Assembly: GCF_027947535.2 (NCBI RefSeq)
Contig: NZ_JAAGKO020000005.1
Location: 1 to 64,000, forward strand
DNA from: Streptantibioticus silvisoli
GTDB taxonomy: Bacteria > Actinomycetota > Actinomycetes > Streptomycetales > Streptomycetaceae
Direction of reading: 5' to 3'
DNA length: 64,000 nt
How positions within the stretch are numbered: the stretch's first letter is position 1; each line of letters starts with the position of its first letter. The notes beneath the pieces were generated by a model. It was not told the DNA's origin and ran no database searches. It saw only the letters and a program-made list of their open reading frames with translations. Both the position numbers and the translations under genes were made by a program. Shown here in pieces: positions 56,164 through 63,855 of this stretch.

Positions 56164-56170
56164 GGCGCCG

Positions 56171-57532
56171 TCACCGGGCCTGGGCCAGGTCGCTGTCGAT
56201 CTGGCCCGCGGTCTTCTTCAGCGCCGCCTGGAGGTTGCTCACCTTGCCCGACTCGTAGGCGTAGCCCAGGTTCTGGTATGTGACGATGAAGGAGTCGCCG
56301 TTGGGCTCCGAGGGCGTGGTGTTGCTGCCCGGGTTGGCCGCCACGTTCAGGAACGTCTGGAACTGCGCGTTCTTCTCCAGCTTCGGCGACTTCAGCGCCG
56401 CGTAGGTGCTGGGCACGTTGGAGATCGCGTTGGCGAAGCTGACCAGCGCGTCGGTGTCGGTGGTCAGGTACTTCAGGAACTCCCAGGCGGCCGCCTGCTT
56501 GTGGCTGGTGGCGGCGATGCCGGCGATGGTGCCGGTCTGGTAGCCGATGCCGTACTGCGAGACCTGGTTGTCCGGCACCGGCAGCGGCGCGGTGGCGTAG
56601 TGGACCTTCGACCCGTCGGCCTTGATCATCGACACCCGCCACTCGCCGTCCATGGCCATCGCGACCTGGCCGGTCTCGAACGGGTTCTTGGCGCTGAACT
56701 CGTCACCGAAGGACGAACGGTACTTCGACAGCTTCTGGTAGCCGCCGAGCTTGTCCACCAGCGTCTTCTGCTCCTTGAGGGAGTCGGCGAAGGCCGGCGA
56801 GCTGGCGATCGCCGACTTGCCGTCCGCGGTGAACCAGGTCGGCTGGTACTGCGCCGCGTAGTGCTCGGTGGTGGTCTCGTAGCCGTGGTAGAGCGGCATG
56901 AAGCCCAACTGGCGGTAGCCGGCCCCCTCGGACTTCGTCAGCTTGACCGCGTCCTGTTCGAACTGGCTCCAGGTCTTCGGCGGCGCGGTGATCCCGGCGG
57001 CCTTGAACTCGTCGGTGTTGTAGTACAGCCCGTAGGCGTCGCCCAGCAGCGGCAGTGAGCACTGGTCGCCGTTGTAGCTGGTGTAGTCCAGCATCGCCTT
57101 GGAGAAGGTCTTGTCCTTGTCGATGCCCGACTTCTTCAGCAGCGGGTTGAGGTCCACCCACTCGTGGCTGTTGCAGAAACTGCCCACGTTGTTGGTGGTG
57201 AACGACGAGACCACGTCCGGCGCGTTGTCGCCGCCGGCCCGCAGCGCCTGGTTGATCTTGTCGTCGGTGACGTTGGAGACGGCCTTGACCTTGATGTTCG
57301 GGTGCAGCTTCTCGAACGCGGAGATGTTCGCGTTGATCGCCGCCAGCTCGTTCGGCGCGCTCCAGCCGTGCCAGAACGTGATGGTCACCGGCTTGGCCTT
57401 GGTACCGGTCGAGCCCTGGCCGCCCCCGCCGCCACTGGTGCCGGCGCAGCCGGCGGCTATCAGCGCGAGGGTCGCGGTACAGGCGAGCGCGGCCGCTGTG
57501 CGGCGCGCCCTGCGGGTCTGGCGGATGGTCAC
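56171..57532 (-). CDS. Sugar-binding lipoprotein of ABC transporter
   Basis: A 453-residue extracellular solute-binding protein, family 1. Lipobox LIAAGCAG with the lipid-bearing Cys at about residue 29, then ITFWHGWSAPNELAAINANI, a typical first strand. It captures oligosaccharides and passes them to the permeases 7 bases downstream. The GC-rich 210 bp upstream is repeat-like, so transcription may start at the ROK gene or within it. Confidence 0.92.
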   Translation of the reverse strand: MTIRQTRRARRTAAALACTATLALIAAGCAGTSGGGGGQGSTGTKAKPVTITFWHGWSAPNELAAINANISAFEKLHPNIKVKAVSNVTDDKINQALRAGGDNAPDVVSSFTTNNVGSFCNSHEWVDLNPLLKKSGIDKDKTFSKAMLDYTSYNGDQCSLPLLGDAYGLYYNTDEFKAAGITAPPKTWSQFEQDAVKLTKSEGAGYRQLGFMPLYHGYETTTEHYAAQYQPTWFTADGKSAIASSPAFADSLKEQKTLVDKLGGYQKLSKYRSSFGDEFSAKNPFETGQVAMAMDGEWRVSMIKADGSKVHYATAPLPVPDNQVSQYGIGYQTGTIAGIAATSHKQAAAWEFLKYLTTDTDALVSFANAISNVPSTYAALKSPKLEKNAQFQTFLNVAANPGSNTTPSEPNGDSFIVTYQNLGYAYESGKVSNLQAALKKTAGQIDSDLAQAR

Positions 57533-57542
57533 GGGTCCTCCC

Positions 57543-57742
57543 GGGGCGGCGGCCGAGGCAGTCGGTCGGCACGGTAAGTGGCTGCGGTGGGGTGGGGTGG
57601 GGCGGCTGGAGGTGCGGAAACGGGCGTGGCGGTGGGCCAGGGGGCAGTCGGACGGATCGGAGGGCGGATCGGTGGGCGCGGGGGGGGGGCGGGCAGCGGT
57701 GGGGTCGGCGGGTGGGTCAGTGGGCGGGGTCAGTTGGTGGGG
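57543..57742. repeat. G-rich repetitive spacer between ROK and binding-protein genes
   Basis: About 200 bp with GGTGG runs (57581-57610), a run of nine or more G near 57680, and four 13-14-bp words of GGGCGGGGTCAGT type from about 57705 to 57745. No promoter element was recognised. Confidence 0.55.
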
Positions 57743-58930
57743 TCAGTGGGTGGTGAAGACCTGCTCGCGCACGGTGGACAGCGCGGCCTGGAGGGCGCCG
57801 GTGACCACCGGCGAGCCGGTCAGTTCGCTGATGGCGAGCCGGGGACGGGGGACGGCCAGGCCGGTCAGCCCGTCCGCCACCAAGGTGCGCAGCGGTTCGC
57901 CGCCCGCGATGGGGATGTCGCCGCTGAGCAGCACCAGTTCGGGGTCCATGACGGCCACGATCGCCGCCAGACCGGTGGCCAGCCGCTGGGCCAGCGTGCC
58001 CAGGAACGCCGTCGCGGCCTCGTCCCCGCCCTCCGCCAGCTGCCGGGCGCGGGTGACCATGTCACGCGCGGTCCGGCCGCTGATCCGGTGCTCGCGGGCC
58101 AGTGCCCGCACGGCCGGGGCGCCGGCCAGTTCCTGGAAGCCGCCGGAGTTCTCCCGGCGGACGTTCTTCATCAACGGCGCGCCGGGCATCGGCATGTAGC
58201 CGACCTCGCCGGCGCCGCCGGTGTGCCCGCGGTGCAGCCGCCCGGCGATCACCACCGCCGCGCCGACGCCCTCCTCGGCCCACAGCAGCACGAAGTCCTC
58301 CACGCCTTGTGCCAGGCCGACCTTCTGCTCGGCGACCGCGGCGAGGTTGACGTCGTTCTCCACGTCGACCGGCAGATCGAGCGCCTCGGTCAGCTCCGCC
58401 AGCAGCCGCGGCGAGTGCCAGCCGGGCAGGTGCGGCGCGTACCGCAGCTTGCCGGTGCCGGGGTCCAGCGCGCCGGGGGTGCCGATGACCACCCGGTGCA
58501 GTTCGTCACGGGTGAGCCCGGCCACCGCCAGCGCCGCGTCCAGCGCCTCGGCGACCCGGTCCAGGGTGCCGTGCCGGCCCGGGGTCGGCAGCCGGTGCTC
58601 GGCGACGGTGCGGCCGGTGATGTCGGCCACCGCGACCCGGATGCGGGTGGGGGTGACGTCCAGCCCCGCGACGTGCGCCACCCGCGCGTTGATCTCGTAG
58701 AGCGTGGCGCCGGGTCCTGGCCGGCCGGCCGTGATGCCGATCGGCACCACCAGGTGCGCGGCCTCCAGCCGGGCCAGCAGTTGCGAGGCGGTGGGCTTGG
58801 AGAGACCGGTCAGCCGGCCCAGCTCGCCGCGCGACAACGGACCGCGCGACAACAGCAGTTCGAGAGCCGCGCGGTCGTTGATCGCGCGCAGCAGGCTCGG
58901 GGTGCCGGGCTGTGAGGGGCTGGCGGGCAT
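57743..58930 (-). CDS. ROK-family transcriptional regulator
   Basis: A 395-residue regulator. The winged helix is at residues about 10-75 (RAALELLLSRGPLSRGELGR then LTGLSKPTASQLLARLEA). The ROK domain has GLDVTPTRIRVAVADITG, LPVDVENDVNLAAVAEQ and VVIAGRLHRGHTGGAGEVG. The cysteine cluster (C-x-C-G-x2-G-C) that binds zinc in NagC/Mlc is absent. It likely senses a sugar from the transporter it precedes and binds the palindrome 20 bp upstream of its own start. Confidence 0.92.
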   Translation of the reverse strand: MPASPSQPGTPSLLRAINDRAALELLLSRGPLSRGELGRLTGLSKPTASQLLARLEAAHLVVPIGITAGRPGPGATLYEINARVAHVAGLDVTPTRIRVAVADITGRTVAEHRLPTPGRHGTLDRVAEALDAALAVAGLTRDELHRVVIGTPGALDPGTGKLRYAPHLPGWHSPRLLAELTEALDLPVDVENDVNLAAVAEQKVGLAQGVEDFVLLWAEEGVGAAVVIAGRLHRGHTGGAGEVGYMPMPGAPLMKNVRRENSGGFQELAGAPAVRALAREHRISGRTARDMVTRARQLAEGGDEAATAFLGTLAQRLATGLAAIVAVMDPELVLLSGDIPIAGGEPLRTLVADGLTGLAVPRPRLAISELTGSPVVTGALQAALSTVREQVFTTH

Positions 58931-58950
58931 GTTGCGACTCGCTCCAACTG

Positions 58951-58967
58951 ATAGGAAGGTTTCCTAA
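58951..58967. promoter_or_regulatory. ROK-type operator before the regulator gene
   Basis: The 17-bp sequence ATAGGAAGGTTTCCTAA, one mismatch from a perfect dyad, is the reverse complement of the chitinase-gene operator at all but one position. Confidence 0.85.
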
Positions 58968-59018
58968 TGGTGCGAGGAAGGTATGACCGGCCCGCCGACC
59001 TGTCAATAGGGTGTCACT

Positions 59019-59774
59019 CTACGGACACGTCGCGGTACCGCCGGACGCCCGGCGCAGGAACTCCAGCTTGGTCTCGGTGTCGAACGCCAGACGGCTGCCG
59101 TCGGCGTCGGCCAGCGCCGTGCCCAGGCCGGCCAGCACCGCCAGGACCTCTTGCTCGCCCGGGGTGCGCGGCGGGTCGGCCGGATGGGTGAAGTGGCCCG
59201 CGTACTCGATCTCCAGCTGGAACTGCCGCGCGGTGCCCGCCGAGCAGCGGGTCGCCGCCAGTTGGAGCAGCGTACGGGTGGGCCGGTGCAGCAGGTGGGT
59301 GCGGCAGCGCTCCTTCAGCAGGGAGCCGGACGGTACGGCCGAGGCGGTGTTGCGCGCGATCCGCCGCGGATCGGTCTCGAACGACTCCCGCGACCGCATG
59401 ACGTGGACGCCCCGGCCGCCGCCGACCGGCACCGCGGTATGCGTCTTGATCTTCTGCACCCGCCGGCCGTCCTCCTCGAAGACCGAGTACTCGCTCCCGC
59501 CGGCCAGGTGGTAGACGGGACGCAGGGTGGCCGCCTGCCGTCCGGAGCCGGCCAGCACCCCGGCGCCGGCGGCCAGCACGGTCACCGCCTCCTCCAGCAA
59601 CGCCGCGGGGGAGACCGGTCCGGGATGCGCGAGCTTGATCTCGTACTCGAAGTCGGGATTCCACCGGGTGAGGACGAAGCCGCCGGGGCCGGGCGAGCCG
59701 CCGGCCGGACCGGGTTCGGCTGCGGCGCGACGGAACGCCTCCTCCAGCGCGTGGGTGCGTGCGGACACGGTCAC
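59019..59774 (-). CDS. CYTH/triphosphate-tunnel-like protein
   Basis: A 251-residue soluble protein. The ExExK signature of triphosphate tunnel metalloenzymes is present near residue 43 (EYEIK). A later strand gives RVQKIKTHTAV, an Arg-rich stretch LKERCRTHLLHRPTRTLLQL follows, and an acidic strand FQLEIEYAGH; these fit the Lys/Arg and Glu positions lining the tunnel. CYTH proteins act on triphosphates (adenylyl cyclase, thiamine triphosphatase, inorganic triphosphatase). The order of elements fits, but the similarity is weak and the role within this gene set is unknown. GTG start after CGGAG. Confidence 0.55.
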   Translation of the reverse strand: MTVSARTHALEEAFRRAAAEPGPAGGSPGPGGFVLTRWNPDFEYEIKLAHPGPVSPAALLEEAVTVLAAGAGVLAGSGRQAATLRPVYHLAGGSEYSVFEEDGRRVQKIKTHTAVPVGGGRGVHVMRSRESFETDPRRIARNTASAVPSGSLLKERCRTHLLHRPTRTLLQLAATRCSAGTARQFQLEIEYAGHFTHPADPPRTPGEQEVLAVLAGLGTALADADGSRLAFDTETKLEFLRRASGGTATCP

Positions 59775-59970
59775 GGTACGGGCTCCGTTTCTGCGGGCGG
59801 GGGGTGCGGCTGGTCGCCGCGGTCCCGGGGGCGTGCGTATGGGGGGCGGGGGAGGTGTGTGCCGAGGTGTGGCGGACGGGGAGGCGTGGGCGGCGTCGGG
59901 AGGTGTGCGTCAGCGGGGCGGGGGAGGCATGGCCGGCGTCGGGTGTGGCGTGCCGCGTACTGCCGTTTCG

Positions 59971-60044
59971 AGGTGCCGTACCGGCGTCAGGGTGCCGTAC
60001 GGCCGTCAGGGTGCCGTACCGCCTCAAGGTGCCGTGCCGGCGTC
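59971..60044. repeat. 18/19-bp tandem repeat, four units
   Basis: Four units of the type AGGTGCCGTACCGGCGTC, the last overlapping the MFS stop codon. The remaining 190 bp toward the CYTH-like gene are GGGGAGG-rich and hold no gene. Confidence 0.75.
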
Positions 60045-61377
60045 AGGCGTGGTCGGCCAGCGCCTTCGGGTCCGGGGTGTCCACCGGACCGGCGGGGGAG
60101 CGGGTGCGCCGGGTGATCAGCGCCAGGGCGGCCGCCCCGGCGACCACGAACAGCGCGGCGTACAGCAGCCAGCCCAGGGTGCCCAGCGCGACCACCGCCG
60201 CCAGCGCCAGTGGGCCGAGGATGCCGACGGTGGCGCCGCTGAGGTCGAAGGCCGACAGGTACTCGTCCCGGCGGTCCGGCGGCGACAGTTCGAAGGAGAT
60301 GGTCCACCAGGCGGGCGACTCGTACAGCTCGCCGAAGGTGAGGGCGACCGCGGCGGCCACCACCAGGACCACCGCCCACGGCGTGGAGACCTCCGCCGTG
60401 CCGCCGATCAGCACCGCCATGGCCACGAACGCCACCACGCTGCCCCTGATCGACCGGCGGGCGCCGTCGAGTTCGGCTGACTTGCGGGAGTAGCGGTGCT
60501 GGAGCACGACCACGACCAGGGTGTTCACCACCAGGACCACCCCGACCAGCGCCCGCGGCACCTGCGGATGGCGCAGCACCCACAGCGACAGGCCGACGTC
60601 CAGCACGATCAGGCTGGTGCCGAACACCGACGCGCACAGGATCAGCCCGAAGTACGGGGCGTCGCGCAGCACGCTGAAGTCGGTGCGGCCCGGCGACCGG
60701 CGCGCTCGCCGGGCGTCGACCAGCGCCATGCACACCGTGCCGCACACGTACGACAGGCCGTTGACGACCAGTGAGGCGCGCAGCACCCAGGGGGAGTCGA
60801 AGGTCAGCATGGCCGAGCCGAGCGCGCCGGAGACCAGGTAGCCGACGTTGCGCAGGGCCCGGACCGAGCCGAGCACCTCCGAGCGGGCGCCGGACGGCAG
60901 GACGGCGGCGGTCACGCTCTGGCTGAGCCCGCCGCCGCCGGCCCGGGCCACCCCGGTGGCGGCCGACAGCGCCAGCAGCCCCCAGAAGCCGTGGGCGAAG
61001 GCCATCGCGATCCACAGCACCGCCTGCGCCGTCTTGGCGGTGACGATGAACCGGCGGACCCCGAACCGGCCGGCCAGCGCGCCGTTGGGCACCGCCGCCA
61101 GCAGTTCGCAGCCGGCGGTGAGGGACAGCACGGTCACCAGGCGCGCGGCGTCGACGCCGGCCACCCGGACGGCGAACAGCGGCAGGCACACCGTGGCCAG
61201 GCCCGAACCGCAGGCGCCGGCCAGGGCGTTGACCGCCAGCAGCCGGGGCGGCCCCGGGGTGGTGAGCGTCTCCCACCACCCCAGGGACCCCGCCAGGCGC
61301 CGCAGGGCCGTCCTGCTGCGGGGATTCCCGGACGTTATGTGCGGATTCTGGGACGTCATGTGCGGATTCTGGGACAT
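60043..61377 (-). CDS. MFS transporter
   Basis: A 444-residue membrane protein with about 12 hydrophobic segments (FVAMAVLIGGTAEVSTPWAV and LALAAVVALGTLGWLLYAAL among them) of the enterobactin-exporter/macrolide-efflux type. The N terminus is odd: three heptads SQNPHMT, SQNPHIT, SGNPRSR encoded by 21-bp direct repeats. It probably exports the product of the neighbouring genes. The ATG at 61377 lies 5 bases after the PqqD-like stop; no strong ribosome binding site is seen, suggesting coupling. Confidence 0.85.
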   Translation of the reverse strand: MSQNPHMTSQNPHITSGNPRSRTALRRLAGSLGWWETLTTPGPPRLLAVNALAGACGSGLATVCLPLFAVRVAGVDAARLVTVLSLTAGCELLAAVPNGALAGRFGVRRFIVTAKTAQAVLWIAMAFAHGFWGLLALSAATGVARAGGGGLSQSVTAAVLPSGARSEVLGSVRALRNVGYLVSGALGSAMLTFDSPWVLRASLVVNGLSYVCGTVCMALVDARRARRSPGRTDFSVLRDAPYFGLILCASVFGTSLIVLDVGLSLWVLRHPQVPRALVGVVLVVNTLVVVVLQHRYSRKSAELDGARRSIRGSVVAFVAMAVLIGGTAEVSTPWAVVLVVAAAVALTFGELYESPAWWTISFELSPPDRRDEYLSAFDLSGATVGILGPLALAAVVALGTLGWLLYAALFVVAGAAALALITRRTRSPAGPVDTPDPKALADHA

Positions 61378-61381
61378 CACG

Positions 61382-61651
61382 TCAGGCCGGGGCGAGGAAG
61401 CCGCGTTCCCCCAGCAGGGAGAGGAACGCCGTGACCGCCTCGTCGGCCCGCTCCGGCGCGACGCCGAACTCGCCGGCCACCGCCGCGGCGATCTGCCCGG
61501 TGGTCGCCCCGGTGCCGACCAGCGACCAGATGAACGCACCGGTGCCGTTGACCTCGTAGCCGTCGTGGTAGGTCTCGATCAGCGTCCCGGTGTCGGATCG
61601 TCGGGTGTACGTGCCGATCGCCCGCATCGGCTGCCAGCGCGCGTCAGCCAT
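61382..61651 (-). CDS. PqqD-like (RiPP recognition element) protein
   Basis: An 89-residue protein matching the PqqD fold: ETYHDGYEVNGTGAFIWSLV, then TTGQIAAAVAGEFGV and AVTAFLSLLGERGFL. PqqD-type proteins bind leader peptides and hand them to modifying enzymes in ribosomal peptide pathways. It overlaps the nucleotidyltransferase stop by 8 bases. No precursor peptide gene was recognised nearby. Confidence 0.85.
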   Translation of the reverse strand: MADARWQPMRAIGTYTRRSDTGTLIETYHDGYEVNGTGAFIWSLVGTGATTGQIAAAVAGEFGVAPERADEAVTAFLSLLGERGFLAPA

Positions 61652-62528
61652 GCCGCTTCGCCCCCTCGACGGTGATCAGCAGCCGCTGGGACAGCGCGGC
61701 CGTCGCCCCGGCCCAGCCGGCCGGATCGTCGGCGGCGCCCACCATGGTCAGCGCCCGCCACGCCGCCTCCACCGAGATCTCCGGCGGGCGTACCGCCAGC
61801 AGCCGCCGGTAGAGCCACTTGCGGTTGATCGAGTAGTCCCGGTGCACCGCCAGCAACGCCTCGACCGACGCCACCAGCGCGTCCCGGGCGGCCAGCACCG
61901 CGGTCTGCTCGTCGCCGCTGACCAGCAGCCCGCCCACGTCCTCCAGCAGCGTCTCGGCGGTGAGCTTGCGGTTCTCCGCCAGCCAGCCGCCGTAGCAGGA
62001 GGCGTTGATCTCGTCGCGGCGCCGCTGCCACCAGTCGGCGCCGGTCAGCGGCATGCCGGAGGCGAGGCGGTACAGCAGGTCCTGCTCGGTCTTGCCGGGT
62101 TCGGGCGCCTCCTGGCTCGGGGTGCTCCCGGCGAACCGGGCGATGATCTCGTCGACCTGCGCGGCCCGCCACAGCTCGATGTCGGCGCGGAACGGGCCGA
62201 ACTCGCCCAGCACGATGCGTATGTCGGGGTCCTCGGTCGACACCCGGCGGTCGAAGTACTCCAGCCCGCTGTCCGTCAGGTCGATCGGCTCGTCGGTGAT
62301 GACGTACAGGTCCAGATCACTGTTGGCGTGCCCCCAGCCCTGGACGACCGAGCCGGCCGCGTAGACGCTGACGGCGTCCGCGAAGATCGGGTACCGCGCG
62401 GCGATCTCGGCGCCGTCCGGGACGGCCGCGGGCTCCCGGCGCCCCGCCTCCAGGTCGCGGCGCCGCTCCGGCGTCGCCTCGGAGCCGCTGCCGAACCGCA
62501 GCGCCATGGTGGGCAGTTCGAAACGCAT
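61644..62528 (-). CDS. Nucleotidyltransferase of pol-beta fold
   Basis: A 294-residue protein. The nucleotidyltransferase signature GSVVQGWGHANSDLDLYVI (G-S, then D-x-D) appears near residue 58-76, and a third acidic residue in RADIELW. The C-terminal half is helical (LLYRLASGMPLTGADWW, INRKWLYRRLLAVRPPEI). It resembles antibiotic nucleotidyltransferases but has no exact family match I can name. It might adenylylate a small molecule or peptide of the cluster. GAGAGGAC precedes the ATG. Confidence 0.8.
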   Translation of the reverse strand: MRFELPTMALRFGSGSEATPERRRDLEAGRREPAAVPDGAEIAARYPIFADAVSVYAAGSVVQGWGHANSDLDLYVITDEPIDLTDSGLEYFDRRVSTEDPDIRIVLGEFGPFRADIELWRAAQVDEIIARFAGSTPSQEAPEPGKTEQDLLYRLASGMPLTGADWWQRRRDEINASCYGGWLAENRKLTAETLLEDVGGLLVSGDEQTAVLAARDALVASVEALLAVHRDYSINRKWLYRRLLAVRPPEISVEAAWRALTMVGAADDPAGWAGATAALSQRLLITVEGAKRHG

Positions 62529-62598
62529 GGGGTGATGTCCTCTCGTGGGGTGGTGAGTTGACGGGTGGTGAGTAAAGGGGGTGCCGGGCCGGGGCGGC

Positions 62599-63855
62599 TC
62601 AGCGGGTGTAGAGGCCGTCGGCCTCCATCCGGCGCAGCGCGGCGTGGTCGCGGGCGACCTGTGCGGGGTCGGCGGAGGCCAGGTAGGCGTAGCCGGGGGA
62701 GCTGAACAGGTCGACCGTCGGGGTCAGCCGGTCGCCGACGGCGATGCCGGGGGCGACGTGCACCACGCTGGGCAGGGCGGTGACGGCGTCCAGCCAGCCC
62801 GTCCCGCGGACCGTGCCGTGGTGGTGGTTGCGGAACGCGACGTTCTTCAGGTGGCCGTGCCACCCGACCGCGGCGTCGTCGAAGCCGGCCAGCGACCGCG
62901 GGGTGAGGATCGAGTCGGCGAACAGGCCGGTCTGCGAGACGCCGCAGTACTCGCGCACGGTCTGCGGGCTGGTGGCGCCGCCGAGCCGGGCGCCGGACTC
63001 GATCAGCACTGGCCCGTCCCCGGTCAGCATGATCTCGGTGTGGCCGGCCGAGGACCTGACGCCCAGCGCGTCCAGCACACCCGCGGTGAACCCGCGCAGC
63101 AGCCGCCACTCGGCGGACCCGGGCGGTACCGGCTCCTCGTAGTCGTAAACCGGCGCGCCCGACGGTCCGACCGCCTTGACGTACCCCCAGATCTCCGCGA
63201 CCCGGTGCGTTCCCCGGTACGAGACGGTGTTGACGTAGTACTCCCGGCCGGTCACCCGCCGCTGCACCAGCACCGAGCGGTTGCGGGCGCCGTAGACGTT
63301 GTCCGACGCCAGGACCGCGGCGGCCGCCGACCGCACGGCGGCGGCGGACCGGGCGAAGCTGACGTTGTCGGTGCCGGCGCTGTCGACCGGCTTGACGACG
63401 GCCTCGTCGAAACCGGTCCCGGCGAACCAGTGCGCCGCGCCGGCCGCGGAGTCGAAGGCCCGGCCGGCCGGCACGGCCAGCCCGGCCCGGCGCACGGTGT
63501 CGGCCATCGCCCGCTTGTCGCGGCGCGCGACCGCGTTGACCGGGTCGTTGCCCGGCAGGCCCAGCAGATCGGTCAGTTCGTCCGCCAGCAGCACGCCGGA
63601 CTCCGTCCCGGCCACCACCCGCCGCACCCCGCGCTCGCGCAGCACGGCGGTCAGCTTCGCCCGGTCCGGCTGGTGCCCGAGGTCCTCGGTGAAGTCGTCC
63701 GGCGCGAAGGACCGGGTGAAGTAGGCGGGGATGTCCTGCTGGCTGCGCACGTGCACGCAGGCCGCGCCGCGCCGTGCCAGCTCCGCCGCGAGGTGGCGGC
63801 CGGTGGAGTAGGCGTCGACCACCGCCACCACCGGCGCGCCCGCCGGCCCGGTCAC
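62599..63855 (-). CDS. ATP-grasp ligase
   Basis: A 418-residue ATP-grasp protein. N-terminal preATP-grasp strand VVAVVDAYSTGRHLAAELAR, ATP-binding lysine in FDEAVVKPVDSAGTDNVSFA, SVLVQRRVTGREYYVNTVSY, the Glu-x-Asn-type metal site as GPVLIESGARLGGATSPQTV. Such enzymes form amide or ester bonds from carboxylates through an acyl-phosphate, often in dipeptide, siderophore or peptide-tailoring pathways. The GTG start overlaps the stop of the preceding gene (GTGA). Confidence 0.88.
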   Translation of the reverse strand: MTGPAGAPVVAVVDAYSTGRHLAAELARRGAACVHVRSQQDIPAYFTRSFAPDDFTEDLGHQPDRAKLTAVLRERGVRRVVAGTESGVLLADELTDLLGLPGNDPVNAVARRDKRAMADTVRRAGLAVPAGRAFDSAAGAAHWFAGTGFDEAVVKPVDSAGTDNVSFARSAAAVRSAAAAVLASDNVYGARNRSVLVQRRVTGREYYVNTVSYRGTHRVAEIWGYVKAVGPSGAPVYDYEEPVPPGSAEWRLLRGFTAGVLDALGVRSSAGHTEIMLTGDGPVLIESGARLGGATSPQTVREYCGVSQTGLFADSILTPRSLAGFDDAAVGWHGHLKNVAFRNHHHGTVRGTGWLDAVTALPSVVHVAPGIAVGDRLTPTVDLFSSPGYAYLASADPAQVARDHAALRRMEADGLYTR

